A DNA stretch of 64,000 nucleotides, taken from contig JAVCDH010000048.1 in assembly GCA_030765805.1 (NCBI GenBank), forward strand, positions 1 to 64,000, in the 5' to 3' direction. The stretch is from Candidatus Euphemobacter frigidus. Its GTDB lineage: Bacteria > Auribacterota > Erginobacteria > Erginobacterales > Erginobacteraceae. Below, in pieces: positions 40,841-50,781 of this stretch. The position numbers and the translations under genes were made by a program. Every line of letters starts with the position of its first letter. The stretch's first letter is position 1. The notes below the pieces were generated by a model. It ran no database searches. It saw only the letters and a program-made list of their open reading frames with translations, and had not been told where the DNA came from.

Positions 40841-43441
40841 TCAATCTTCCAGGACGCGTTCCTTCATCGCCTTGAGGCGCTGCATCGCTTCAAAGGGGGT
40901 TAGATGGTCAAGGTTTATATTCCTCAGTTCGGAGAGAACCGGATGACTTTCCGTCTCAAAGAGATAGAGCTGCCGGGCGGCGCCGGTTTCTCTCGAGCCG
41001 GTATCACCGACTAATCTCGGTACCCCTTCCGCGGAGAGCGCTTCTTCTTCCAGGTTAGTCAGGATTATCCCGGCCCGTTCGATTACCGTCCGGGGCAGGC
41101 CCGCCAGTCTGGCCACCTGGATTCCGTAGCTCTTATCGGTCCCCCCCCTGATCACCTTCCTGAGGAATACCACTTCATTATTCCACTCCCGCACCGCGAC
41201 ATTATAATTTTTCGCTCCGGGAAGTGTTAATTCCAGTTCGGTCAGCTCGTGATAATGGGTGGCGAAGAGCGTTCGTGCTTTCGAGGGAGCGTGATTATGA
41301 AGATATTCGGCCACTGACCAGGCGATACTAATCCCGTCGAAAGTACTGGTCCCCCGCCCGATCTCATCCAGAACGACCAGGCTTCGGGGAGTGGCGTGAT
41401 GGAGGATATTCGCCGTCTCGATCATCTCCACCATAAAGGTACTCTGTCCCCGGGCCAGTTCGTCGGCCGCGCCGACCCGGGTAAAGATCCTGTCCACGAT
41501 CCCGATTCGGGCTGAGTCGGCGGGGACGAAGCTTCCAATCTGGGCCATGAGGACGATCAAAGCCACCTGGCGAATATAGGTCGATTTGCCGGCCATGTTC
41601 GGTCCGGTGATGATGAAGATCTGGTTCTCGTTACCATCCATGATTGTATCGTTTCCCACAAACCGCTCGTCCACCAGGATCCGTTCGACCACCGGATGCC
41701 GGCCGTTTATTATCTCCAGCCGATCGGAGGATTCAATCTCGGGCTTGACATACCGGTTACTAAGGGCCACTTCCGCCAGCGCCGCCAGCGCGTCGATCGC
41801 TCCCACGGCCACGGCGCACCTCTGAATCGAAGGAGATTCTTCCCGCACTGCTTCCCGGATATCTTCGAACAACTTATACTCCAGAGCCGCCGCCGTGTCC
41901 TGGGCACCCAGAACCTTATTCTCATAACTTTTCAGTTCTTCGGTAATAAACCGTTCCGCGTTGACCAGGGTCTGCTTGGGGATATAGTTGTCGGGAACCA
42001 GTGATAGATTGGGCCGGGTCACCTCGATGTAATAGCCGAAGACCTTGTTATACCGCACTTTCAAGGACTTGATCCCGGTCCGCCGAATCTCCGTTTCCTG
42101 GAATCGGCTGATCCAGTTCTTCCCGTCCCGGGTCAGGGTATGGAGTTCATCGAGTTCACTATTATATCCACTTCTAAACATTCCCCCTTCTTTGATGGTC
42201 AGGGGAGGGTTATCGACCAGCGCTTCTTGCAGGAGGGAGACCAGGGCCGGAGGAACTTCCAGATTCTCAGCCTTTTCTCTCGCCGTTTCCGTTCTCAACT
42301 TTTCCAGCACCTTTTTAAGCCGGGGGATGACCTTTAAAGAATCCCGGAGTATAACCAGTTCGCGGGCGTTGGTCCTCCCGCAGGAGACACGCCCGATGAT
42401 CCTCCCGATGTCCCGGATCTCTTTTAAAAGTTCCCGGATGGAGACAAGAAGCGCGCGTTCGCGGGTCAACTCTTCCACTCCATCCAACCGGTTCTTTATT
42501 GATTCAGGAGCGAGGAGCGGCTGAAGCAGCCAGGCGCGGAGTGTCCGGCTCCCCATCGAGGTTACCGTCCGATCAAGGACACCGAGGAGGGTGGCCTTCC
42601 GATCTCCTCCCCGGAGCGGCTCAATGATCTCAAGATTACTCTGGGAGACAGCGTCCATGACCATAAATTCTTTGGAGGAGAATACCGAGAGAGAATGGAC
42701 GTGAGCGAGGGAGGTCTTCAGGTTCTCACTGACGTATCCGATAATCGCGCCGGCAGCGCCGACACCCGATACCAGCTGCTGACACCCGAAGCCGTCCAGG
42801 GTGGCGGTCTTGAACTGCTTCTTCAATGCCTCGTAGGCCATGTCGAAATCAAAGAACCAATCCTCCAGGGGGGTGAGAATAATCCCGGAGATTCGAGACT
42901 CGAACTCTTCCAGATGGGCTGCCAGGGAAACCGGGAGCAGGCATTCGCTGGGCCGGATCCTTTCCAGTTCATTTTGTAGTTCGTCCCGGGAGGTGAGTTC
43001 GGTGACTTTGAACTCACCGGTCGAGAGTTCGAGGTAGGCAAATCCGTATATCTGCCCGAGGCGATGAACCGCCGCCAGGTAATTATTCTTGCCGCTTTTG
43101 AGCAGTTCTTCCTCGACCGCGGTTCCGGGAGTGATAATCCGGATAACATCCCGTTTAACAATCCCCTTGGCCTGCCGGGGGTCTTCTACCTGCTCACAGA
43201 TAGCGACCTTCTTCCCGGCTTTAAGCAGTTTGGCGATGTAACCGTCGGCGGCATGGTGCGGGATCCCGCACATCGGGGTGGTATGCCGGGCGGTCAGGGC
43301 GATCTCCATGATGGGGGCCGCGATCTTCGCGTCCTCATTGAACATCTCGTAAAAATCGCCCAGCCGGAAGAGGAGGATCGCGTCTTTGACGGATGCTTTG
43401 AGCTCCCGATACTGCTTCATCATGGGGGTGGTTTTAGTCAT
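40841..43441 (-). CDS. mutS: DNA mismatch repair protein MutS
   Basis: The 866-residue protein has the mismatch-recognition start (TPMMKQYRELKASVKDAILLFRLGDFYEMF, containing the Phe-Tyr-Glu wedge), connector, lever and clamp regions, and a C-terminal ATPase with Walker A (GPNMAGKSTYIRQVALIVLMAQIG), Walker B (SLVVLDEIGRGTSTFDG) and the His switch (LFATHYHELTEL). Length and motifs fit MutS1. MutS binds mismatches and recruits MutL. It is a conserved chromosomal gene and marks this part as core genome. Confidence 0.96.
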   Translation of the reverse strand: MTKTTPMMKQYRELKASVKDAILLFRLGDFYEMFNEDAKIAAPIMEIALTARHTTPMCGIPHHAADGYIAKLLKAGKKVAICEQVEDPRQAKGIVKRDVIRIITPGTAVEEELLKSGKNNYLAAVHRLGQIYGFAYLELSTGEFKVTELTSRDELQNELERIRPSECLLPVSLAAHLEEFESRISGIILTPLEDWFFDFDMAYEALKKQFKTATLDGFGCQQLVSGVGAAGAIIGYVSENLKTSLAHVHSLSVFSSKEFMVMDAVSQSNLEIIEPLRGGDRKATLLGVLDRTVTSMGSRTLRAWLLQPLLAPESIKNRLDGVEELTRERALLVSIRELLKEIRDIGRIIGRVSCGRTNARELVILRDSLKVIPRLKKVLEKLRTETAREKAENLEVPPALVSLLQEALVDNPPLTIKEGGMFRSGYNSELDELHTLTRDGKNWISRFQETEIRRTGIKSLKVRYNKVFGYYIEVTRPNLSLVPDNYIPKQTLVNAERFITEELKSYENKVLGAQDTAAALEYKLFEDIREAVREESPSIQRCAVAVGAIDALAALAEVALSNRYVKPEIESSDRLEIINGRHPVVERILVDERFVGNDTIMDGNENQIFIITGPNMAGKSTYIRQVALIVLMAQIGSFVPADSARIGIVDRIFTRVGAADELARGQSTFMVEMIETANILHHATPRSLVVLDEIGRGTSTFDGISIAWSVAEYLHNHAPSKARTLFATHYHELTELELTLPGAKNYNVAVREWNNEVVFLRKVIRGGTDKSYGIQVARLAGLPRTVIERAGIILTNLEEEALSAEGVPRLVGDTGSRETGAARQLYLFETESHPVLSELRNINLDHLTPFEAMQRLKAMKERVLED

Positions 43442-43459
43442 GAGAAAGAATAGATTATA

Positions 43460-45250
43460 TCATTTTTGATTTCTTCTCTTCAAGATCTCCCGCGCTTCGC
43501 GAAAAGCCGGAATCCGTTCGGCGGCTTCTCTCCAGACCTCCCGGCTCCGCTGGAAATTATTCAATCGTTGATAACACCGGATCAGCGCGCGGGCTGTTTT
43601 AAAGTCGCTGGGATTTAATCGATATGCCTCCTCCAGAAAAGTCAGCGCCCGAGCGGAGTCTCCGGACTTTAGATTGATCCAGCCTGAGATATAATATCCG
43701 ATGTAATTATCCGGGAAAAACCTCTGTAACTCCAACGCTATCTCCCGAGACCGGGCCGTATTACCTAATGAATAATAAGATTGCGCCATTCTTATCAAAA
43801 TAGTCTTCAGCATATACTTATCCATCGGGGGCAGTTCCGCCTCTGATCGGGCCTCGCTCAGATCCAGCAATTTCTTCCGGGCCTCGGTATCCGCGACTAT
43901 GGCTTTATCCCACATGCCTTTATTAAAATAGGCGACGCCGAGCATACCGGTTGTTCTAAAGAGGCGCGGCTCATGCCGGGCCATCCTCCGGAAGAAGATC
44001 AGCTCGTCCGACCAGAAACTGTTCTGCCGAACGGTCAGAAAGGCAAAACTTATAACGAGCAGAAGAAGACAACCCCCGACCGCGGCGCGGAGAGTTCTCC
44101 GGTCCGGATAGGAGTTGAGCAGTTCGAAGAGGGCGCCGGCCAAGACCATCCATATTCCAATCAGGGGGAGATACATGAAGTGTTCCGCCCAGTAAAGGTA
44201 TCTACCTTCCAGAATGATCGGGACACCCCCGAAAAATGGAGATAGACCGATGACAAACCAGCCGGCGCCGACGGAGATCAAAGGGGTGGAACGTTCGCCG
44301 CGGACGGTTAATCGGACCAGGAACAGAACGCAGGATCCCAGTATCAGCAAGGCGAGCGGATACCAGCCGGGATAGATCAGCTCGAGAGATCGATAAAAAT
44401 GAAGGTGGAGCGGGAAGAAGGCCAGTCTCAGATAGACCCAGAGCCCTTTGCCGAAAGTCAGGAACCGGACCCCAAGGCCGCCGCCCAATCCGGAGAAGAA
44501 GTCGGCCGGCACCACGATGGATGAGCGGAGAAAGAGGTATCCCCCCAGGATGAGGAAAAAGACCGGGAGATACAGCAGCGCGGCTCTCCACCGGCCGCCG
44601 CCCGACAACTGTCCTCTCCCGGAGGCGATGGTAAGCCAGAAGAGGAGGAAGGGCGCTATCATGGCGCCCTCTTTATAGAAGAGCCCCAGGACAAATAAGA
44701 AGATCGACGAGAGATAATAAAGCCGGTTCTTTTCTTTAAGAAACCTCAGAAAAAAATACGCGGACGACAGGACGGCCGACCCCGCCGCCAACCCGCCCAA
44801 TCCGGAAATATAGCTCACCTCCTCAGTCTGAAGCGGGTGAATCCCGAATAGGAGGGAGATAATAAAAGCCGGTCCGGCGTATCCTCCGATCAGACGGCAG
44901 AGGAGAAAGACGAGGATGGTGTTCAGGCAGTGGAAGGCGGTGTTGACAAGATGGAAACCGAAAGGGTTCTCCGCGAAGAGCAGATACTCTACTTTATAGG
45001 TAAGTATGGTCAGCGGCCGGTAGTACTGGGCCAGACCGGCTTCCGGGAACTCAAAGAACGGGGACTTAAATATCGCCGTCCAGTTCTCCCACTCCCGAAG
45101 TCCCGGATTGTCCCTGATATGGGTAGCGTCATCCAATATAAAAGGATTAAACCAGGAATTAAAATAGACCAGAACAACAATCACCACCACCACCCACGGC
45201 CGGCTCCAGATTGGGGTCGGACCTTGTTTATTCACCGGTAAATTATTCAC
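43460..45250 (-). CDS. TMTC-like GT-C glycosyltransferase with TPR tail
   Basis: A GTG at 45250 overlaps the miaB stop by four bases (GTGA). The 596-residue protein carries FNPFILDDATHIRDNPGL after its first helix, with the catalytic Asp pair. ISLLFGIHPLQTEEVSYISGLGGLAAG follows, the second family motif. About ten further helices and several TPR units (VAYFNKGMWDKAIVADTEARKKL; DFKTARALIRCYQRLNNFQRSREVW) complete it. It is the third complete TPR-bearing paralogue here. Translational coupling to miaB is probably accidental to function. Confidence 0.82.
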   Translation of the reverse strand: MNNLPVNKQGPTPIWSRPWVVVVIVVLVYFNSWFNPFILDDATHIRDNPGLREWENWTAIFKSPFFEFPEAGLAQYYRPLTILTYKVEYLLFAENPFGFHLVNTAFHCLNTILVFLLCRLIGGYAGPAFIISLLFGIHPLQTEEVSYISGLGGLAAGSAVLSSAYFFLRFLKEKNRLYYLSSIFLFVLGLFYKEGAMIAPFLLFWLTIASGRGQLSGGGRWRAALLYLPVFFLILGGYLFLRSSIVVPADFFSGLGGGLGVRFLTFGKGLWVYLRLAFFPLHLHFYRSLELIYPGWYPLALLILGSCVLFLVRLTVRGERSTPLISVGAGWFVIGLSPFFGGVPIILEGRYLYWAEHFMYLPLIGIWMVLAGALFELLNSYPDRRTLRAAVGGCLLLLVISFAFLTVRQNSFWSDELIFFRRMARHEPRLFRTTGMLGVAYFNKGMWDKAIVADTEARKKLLDLSEARSEAELPPMDKYMLKTILIRMAQSYYSLGNTARSREIALELQRFFPDNYIGYYISGWINLKSGDSARALTFLEEAYRLNPSDFKTARALIRCYQRLNNFQRSREVWREAAERIPAFREAREILKRRNQK

Positions 45251-46644
45251 TTCTCGCCCCTGATTAAGGCTTCGGGGCGGCGAGAAAAAATAATACTCCC
45301 GAATAGGCTCAAATCGGTTGCCCTTTCAATCCGAACATTGACAAGCCGCCCCTCCATCCCTTCCTTCCAGGGAAAGAAGACAGCCTGACCACTCCGGGTC
45401 CTCCCCTCCCCCCGGTCGGGGAATTTTCGGTTCCTTCCTTCAACCAGAACTTCCACTACCTGTCCCAATAGATTTTGGTTATTCTCGAGGGAGATACTCC
45501 TCTGAAGCGCCAGCAGTTCCTGGAGACGGGCGGATTTTACCGCGGGGGGGATATCATCGTCGAGGTCCGCCGCAGTCGTCTTCGGACGGGGCGAATAAGC
45601 AAATGCGAAGATCCGGTCGAACCGGACCTCCCGAATAAGATCAAGGGTGCGGGCAAAATCTTCCTCGGTCTCCCCTGGAAATCCGACGATAAAATCGGAG
45701 GCCAGGGCGATTCCGGGAATCGCGAGCTGAAGTTCTTGTACTCTTTTCAGATATTCGTCCCGGGTATATCCTCGCCGCATCTTCTTGAGAATGATATCGG
45801 AGCCGGACTGGGCGGGGAAATGAATGGACTCGCAGACCTTTTCCAGCTCCGCGATCGCGGCGATTAAAGCCGGTGAGATATCTTTCGGATGGGAGGTAAC
45901 AAAGCGGATCCGCTCGATCCCCCCCACCGGGTTGAGCCGGCCCAGCAGTCCGGGAAAATCAACTAAATCTCCGCCGCGATCTTCCCCCCGGTAGGAGTTT
46001 ACGTTCTGCCCCAGCAGTGTGATCTCTTTATAACCCCGCTCTCCCAGGGATCTGACTTCCTCGATAATCTCCCCCGGGGGACGGCTGACCTCCCTCCCGC
46101 GGGCGTATGGAACCACGCAGTAAGAACAGAAGTTATTGCATCCCCGGATCACGGTGACCCAGGCTTGAAGGTTGCTCCGCCGGGAAGAGGGGGAGCGGAA
46201 AAATTCATCGGTATCTTCAAACCGGTCAATCAGTACTCGATCACCGGAGAAAAAGAGTTTCTCCAGTTCTTCCGGCAGGCGGGCGAAACTCCCCGGCCCC
46301 AGTATCAGGTCCAGTTTCGGGAAACGCTCCCATAGTTTTTCCTTCCAGACTTGGGCCATACAGCCGATCACTCCCACTATCAATTGGGAGCGTTTCTTCT
46401 TCTCCCGGCGATAGCGGTCAAGCCTTCCCAGGACCCGTTCCTCGGCATGCCGGCGGACGCTGCAGGTATTGAGGAGAATCAGGTCCGCTTCCTTCTCATC
46501 CCCGGTTCGCTGCCACCCCCGAACGCCCAGCATCCCGGCAATACGCTCCGAGTCATGTTGATTCATCTGGCAGCCGAAAGTGCGAAGATAAAACCGGCCG
46601 ATGGGTACCGACTTTGGCAAATTATCAGCATGAGGATCTTTCAT
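45247..46644 (-). CDS. miaB: tRNA-2-methylthio-N6-dimethylallyladenosine synthase MiaB
   Basis: The 465-residue protein has the three expected parts: UPF0004 domain with Cys residues (YLRTFGCQMNQHDSERIAGML, LLNTCSVR, GVIGCMAQ), a radical-SAM core with CxxxCxxC in GCNNFCSYCVVPYARGRE, and a TRAM domain at the end (LLGQVVEVLVEGRN). Two iron-sulfur clusters are therefore expected. MiaB adds a methylthio group to A37 of tRNAs that read codons starting with U. MtaB or RimO are less likely because FGCQMN is MiaB-specific. Confidence 0.94.
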   Translation of the reverse strand: MKDPHADNLPKSVPIGRFYLRTFGCQMNQHDSERIAGMLGVRGWQRTGDEKEADLILLNTCSVRRHAEERVLGRLDRYRREKKKRSQLIVGVIGCMAQVWKEKLWERFPKLDLILGPGSFARLPEELEKLFFSGDRVLIDRFEDTDEFFRSPSSRRSNLQAWVTVIRGCNNFCSYCVVPYARGREVSRPPGEIIEEVRSLGERGYKEITLLGQNVNSYRGEDRGGDLVDFPGLLGRLNPVGGIERIRFVTSHPKDISPALIAAIAELEKVCESIHFPAQSGSDIILKKMRRGYTRDEYLKRVQELQLAIPGIALASDFIVGFPGETEEDFARTLDLIREVRFDRIFAFAYSPRPKTTAADLDDDIPPAVKSARLQELLALQRSISLENNQNLLGQVVEVLVEGRNRKFPDRGEGRTRSGQAVFFPWKEGMEGRLVNVRIERATDLSLFGSIIFSRRPEALIRGEK

Positions 46645-46649
46645 AGCAA

Positions 46650-46735
46650 AGAAGTGACTTCAGTGGGCAGTGAATCAAAATGCCTAAAGTGAACTTCAGT
46701 CACTTTAGGCACTTAAGGCACTTAATTAACTCGGT
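46650..46735. repeat. Degenerate minisatellite relatives upstream of miaB
   Basis: Copies such as AAAGTGAACTTCAGTCACTTT and AGGCACTTAAGGCACTTAA vary the GTGACTAAA theme, partly in inverted orientation. No gene is present in this gap. Confidence 0.55.
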
Positions 46736-46754
46736 CTCAATTCAGGCACTTCTT

Positions 46755-46985
46755 CTACTCGCTCTCATCTTCCTTCCGATGCTCTTCGTAGAGTTCCTGT
46801 CCCTTTTTAATAACTCGGCGTCCCGCCTCGTTCACCGCGCGACCCGCGTTTTTAAAGGTGCGGGCAACTCCTTCGCGGAGCTCCTGTTTTTCTTCCGGGG
46901 TCTTATCCTGATAGAGCAGCCAGAGCCCGTAGGCCAGTGCCGCCAGAATGAGCAGCAGAATCAACTTGAAGAGCCAACGCAGCAT
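46755..46985 (-). CDS. Small single-helix membrane protein
   Basis: The 76-residue protein has one N-terminal transmembrane helix (LFKLILLLILAALAYGLWLLY) and a charged amphipathic tail (EEKQELREGVARTFKNAGRAVNEAGRRVIKKGQEL). Its ATG follows the stop of the CsgG-like gene without a gap, so the two form one unit. No family was recognised. The tail could associate with the membrane or form a coiled coil. Confidence 0.65.
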   Translation of the reverse strand: MLRWLFKLILLLILAALAYGLWLLYQDKTPEEKQELREGVARTFKNAGRAVNEAGRRVIKKGQELYEEHRKEDESE

Positions 46986-47897
46986 CTACTCTGATTTTAT
47001 CAGATCGCCCCGTTGCATATCGGCGCCGGAGACGATCTTGGCGATAGAAAACTTCTCTTTAACGCTGGAGACTTTGATCCGTCCGATCTTCTCAGTCTCC
47101 GCGCCGAGTGTCATTCCGGTATCGGGATCGACCAATGACTCTCCCGGGCGGTAAACATCAAATTCCATCCCATCATCTATCCCCCCCTTGCTTCCGGCAT
47201 TGATATATACCTTGGAAGGGGTCGCCTTGATGATCTTCCCCTGCCAGGGAACACTCTTCAGCCGGGAAGCGATCTTCTGCACCGATTCATCGATCGCTTC
47301 CTGGGTCGCTTTCCCCAGAGGGGTCTTCCGGAATCCGCCCAGATCGCCGCCGAAGTCGGCATTGCTGTAGCCGAGTTTGAGACCGCCGGCGTCGGCGGTG
47401 CCTTCCACCCGGATCGAGTCCAACACCTCGCCGCTGGAGGTATCATATATCCGGACATTGATCGCCACGTGGGCCTGTTCATGGCTCCCCCCGATCCGGA
47501 AGCCCTTGAATCCGATCCCCGCTCCCTCACCGCCTTTCTTCTCTTCAAACTCGGTGACCGCTCCCGAGATCAGGATCTGGGCTTTACCCAGTTTCCCGAT
47601 CGCGGCGGCGGAGCCTTTACCGGTCCGGCCGCTGGCGCCGAGGTCCTGCTCGGCCATGATGGCGTCCAGGTCTTGCCGCTCCAAAACCGTAAATTTTCCG
47701 GTGTCAACCAGAGCGGTGCACATCATCTCCTGCATTCCCCACCCGATCCTCCATTGGCCGCGCCAGCTTGACTTGTTGTCAAACTCGGATACGGCGATCG
47801 TCTTCCGGGGGGCGGCGGTCGCGTCCGGAAGACCGACAAGACACCATGCTGCCAGCAGGACCGCGATTAAAGAACAAACATTCACTACTTCTTTCAT
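46986..47897 (-). CDS. CsgG-like secreted protein
   Basis: GGAGGGGAGA precedes the ATG. The 303-residue protein has a signal peptide (VCSLIAVLLAAWCLVGLPDATA) and the CsgG/LpoB-type fold: KTIAVSEFDNKSSW, MMCTALVDTGKFTVLERQDLDAIMAEQDLG, AQILISGAVTEFEE, VAINVRIYDTSSGEVLDSIRVEG. The Cys in the signal region is not in a clear lipobox. A C-terminal extension (KIIKATPSKVYINAGSKGGIDDGMEFDVYRPGE) resembles a FlgT-like domain. CsgG is an outer-membrane secretion channel, but many homologues have other envelope roles. The partner gene downstream is a small membrane protein. Confidence 0.82.
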   Translation of the reverse strand: MKEVVNVCSLIAVLLAAWCLVGLPDATAAPRKTIAVSEFDNKSSWRGQWRIGWGMQEMMCTALVDTGKFTVLERQDLDAIMAEQDLGASGRTGKGSAAAIGKLGKAQILISGAVTEFEEKKGGEGAGIGFKGFRIGGSHEQAHVAINVRIYDTSSGEVLDSIRVEGTADAGGLKLGYSNADFGGDLGGFRKTPLGKATQEAIDESVQKIASRLKSVPWQGKIIKATPSKVYINAGSKGGIDDGMEFDVYRPGESLVDPDTGMTLGAETEKIGRIKVSSVKEKFSIAKIVSGADMQRGDLIKSE

Positions 47898-47920
47898 TAT
47901 CTCCCCTCCTTTTCCAGTTT

Positions 47921-47964
47921 AAGCTGGATTATTCATCCCGGATATGGGATGAATAATCCAGCTT
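47921..47964. repeat. 19-bp perfect inverted repeat upstream of the CsgG-like gene
   Basis: AAGCTGGATTATTCATCCC, a 6-base loop and GGGATGAATAATCCAGCTT make a perfect hairpin between two divergent genes. No T tract follows, so it is a palindromic repeat or a regulatory structure rather than a terminator. Confidence 0.7.
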
Positions 47965-47993
47965 GACGGGAAAAAAGTAAATATATAATTTTT

Positions 47994-49586
47994 ATGAAAA
48001 GAAAAAAATTCAGACTAGGCATTATCTTGCTACTGATCGGGATCACAGCTCTGGTTCATTTTAATTGCTTGCTTCTGGGGTTCAATCTGTTCTAGGACAG
48101 AGTCTTCATACTCGATAACCCTTATATCGGCTTCATCTCATTAAAGCTGATCGGGCGTACCTTCACCTCCTTTCTTGAAGCCGACTATTGTCCGCTTGAT
48201 CACTTGAGTTTCTCTTTAGATTACACATTCTGGAGTTTCAACGCGTTTGGCTGGCATTTCACATCCTATTTAGCATATATATTTAATGTAGTTCTTTTAT
48301 TTCTAATTATTTGCCAACTCTCTCACAAAACCGGCGGCCGATTTCAGACCAGAATGCTTTTAGCCGGTTTGACAGCTCTTTTATACAGTATCCACCCCCT
48401 GCAAGTCGAATCAATCGCCTGGGTCCAATGTCGTTGCCATTTGATGTGCGCCAGCTTTTTTTTACTCAGCATTCTCCTGTATCTAAAATGGGACCAGTCC
48501 CAATCTCAAAAATACTATTGCCTCTCGATTCTCTGCGCTCTCTGCGCGGGACTTTTCAAAGCCAGCGCGGTTTCATTGCCGTTTGTTATAATTCTATTAG
48601 ATTATTATCCGTTACGCAATATAAAAAAAAGAACCTGGAAAAAAAAGATAATTGAGAAAATTCCTTATATTATTGTGGCCGGGTTGATCGCCGAGCTAAT
48701 TATCGTGATCCGTCATCAGGTTAATTATCTCCATCCCATGAACTTGCCATCATTGGTCCATAATCTGATCGAATTCCCCGCGGTTATCACATTTTATCTC
48801 TCTAAAACTATACTCCCCCTGCATCTGGCTCCAATCTATCCCCTTGATCTTACAAACAACCTTATGATGATAGTCTTTTCCTGGTTATTCACAGTCGGTT
48901 TTGCCGTGTTTGCCGTAATAAATATAAGCAGACGCCCCGCCATTTTAAGCGGAATTCTTCTGTTTATAATACTTCTTCTCCCGGGGGGTGGTTTGGTACG
49001 CTCGGGCTCCACCGTCTTAGGAGACCGATATGTGTTGCTGGCGGATATACTGCTTTTTTTCGGATTAGCCTGGATTATTATCAAGGCCCTTCATTCGGTT
49101 TCTTTCCGGTGGCCGGTTGCTGCTTTGACCATTATCTGGGCAGCTTTTCTGGTCTGGAAGACCGTTACCTATACCGCTCTCTGGGATAACGCAATAGCCT
49201 TAACCCATCAGGCTTATGATCTATATCCCCAATCAAAGATAATCGAGCATTTTATGGCAGGAGCATACAACAATACTGCTCTGGAGGCGGTCGCTCAAGG
49301 CGATTTAAATCAGGCCAAAAAATATCTCAAACAATCATTGGCGATCAAGCCCGAAGCAGCTACTTATAAAAATTTTGCCTACTTATCGATCAAACAAGAC
49401 AAACTGGATAAAGCTATTAAATATTATCAGAAAGCGTTAGAATTAAAACCGGCTTTGAATGATTTAGTCACGATCCACTATAGTATGAGCAAAATTTATC
49501 TGCGAAAAGGAGAAACAGAAAAGGCTGATCTGGAATTGAGAAAAGCCTCAATGTTCCGGGAAATAATAATTCGGGCAAATCGATGA
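47994..49586 (+). pseudogene. TMTC-like GT-C glycosyltransferase interrupted by an in-frame amber codon
   Basis: From the ATG at 47994 the frame reads MKRKKFRLGIILLLIGITAL...LLLGFNLF, then TAG at 48093-48095, then DRVFILDNPYIGFISL and a complete family protein to 49586 (531 codons with the stop). Aligned with paralogues (NWDDPAQLLENP, ILDDATHIRDNP), the TAG replaces the first residue of the acidic pair that holds the catalytic carboxylate. The rest is intact, with the HPLQVESIAWVQCRCHLM motif, many helices and three TPR units. A restart at TTG 48204 would lack helix 1 and the active site. It may be a recent nonsense mutation, a sequencing error or a readthrough site. Confidence 0.75.
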
Positions 49587-49605
49587 TTCCCAATCTATAT
49601 AAATT

Positions 49606-50781
49606 TTATTTCATCAGATAGATCGTTTCCCCGGCAATAATCGTCCTCTTTACATTGTAATGTTTATCCATGATGACCAGATCGGCGTCCATCCCCCGCC
49701 GGATATCTCCTTTCCGGTTCTCCACTCCCAGCAATCGGGCCGGATTAAGGGTCGCCAGAATCAGCGCTTTCGAGAGCGGGATACCGGTGAACCGGACAAC
49801 GTTCCGCAAGGCGTAGTTCATCGGGACCATACTCCCGACCAGTGTCCCGTCCAGAAGACGGGCGCCGCCGGCATCGACAATAACCTCTCTACCCCCCATA
49901 ATGAATTTCTTGATCCGCCTTCCCAGAACCGCAATGCCATCGGTAACCAGCAGCAGGCGATCGATGGGCTTGAGGTGGAAAAGCAGCCTGATAATAACCG
50001 GTGAGAGATGGATCCCGTCACAGAGAATCTCGACATTAACCTTCTCCGACTCCAGGATAGCGCCAACGGCGCCCGGGCACCGGTGGAGGAGCGGGGGGTA
50101 GCTGTTAAAGAGATGGGTGGCATATGAGATCCCGGTCTTGATGGCCAGCCGGGCAGTCTCGTAATCGGCGGTGGTGTGACCAATCGCGGGGATGACGCCG
50201 TTTCGTCTCAACAGACGGATCAACTTCCGCGCCCCCTTTACTTCCGGGGCCAGAGTCATTATCTTGATCGATCCGGGGGCCGCCTCCAACAGTTCCTTGA
50301 CCTCGCTCTCGTCGGGCCTCCTTATAAAGCGAAGGGGTTGAGCCCCTCTCTTACCGATATTGAGGTAGGGGCCTTCCAGGTTGATTCCCAGTATCTCGCC
50401 CCGGCCTTTCTTCTCCGCGCAATGAGAGCCGATATAACTAACAATCTTCAGAAGGCTCTTCCGGGAGGAAGTCGCGATCGTGGGCAGGGCCGCGGTGATC
50501 CCGAAACGGGCCAGATATTTCATTATACCGAGGACCATCCGTCCCTCGTTATCGGAAAAATCATTCCCCCCTCCCCCATGGACGTGGAGGTCGATAAAAC
50601 CCGGGACGAGATACCTTCCCCGGGCATCGATCACCGTACGGACAAATTCCGGTGGGGGGACACTCTCCGGCAACAACCTTTTAATTTTGCCGTTGCTAAC
50701 CACGAGCCCTCCTCGTGATGGCGTATACCCCGGCCTTAAAATAAGGGCATTGATTATCGCGGTTGCTTGTCGGGAAGTCAT
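49606..50781 (-). CDS. nagA: N-acetylglucosamine-6-phosphate deacetylase NagA
   Basis: The 391-residue amidohydrolase shows the metal-binding HVHGGGGNDFSD, a Glu ligand in GINLEGPYLN, His ligands in PAIGHTTADYETA and YATHLFNSYPPLLHR, and the catalytic Asp in LLVTDGIA. It ends with the usual NPARLLGVENRKGDIRRGMDADLVIMD. NagA deacetylates GlcNAc-6-phosphate to glucosamine-6-phosphate in amino-sugar recycling. Its ATG overlaps the folC stop by one base, so they are co-translated. Confidence 0.94.
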   Translation of the reverse strand: MTSRQATAIINALILRPGYTPSRGGLVVSNGKIKRLLPESVPPPEFVRTVIDARGRYLVPGFIDLHVHGGGGNDFSDNEGRMVLGIMKYLARFGITAALPTIATSSRKSLLKIVSYIGSHCAEKKGRGEILGINLEGPYLNIGKRGAQPLRFIRRPDESEVKELLEAAPGSIKIMTLAPEVKGARKLIRLLRRNGVIPAIGHTTADYETARLAIKTGISYATHLFNSYPPLLHRCPGAVGAILESEKVNVEILCDGIHLSPVIIRLLFHLKPIDRLLLVTDGIAVLGRRIKKFIMGGREVIVDAGGARLLDGTLVGSMVPMNYALRNVVRFTGIPLSKALILATLNPARLLGVENRKGDIRRGMDADLVIMDKHYNVKRTIIAGETIYLMK

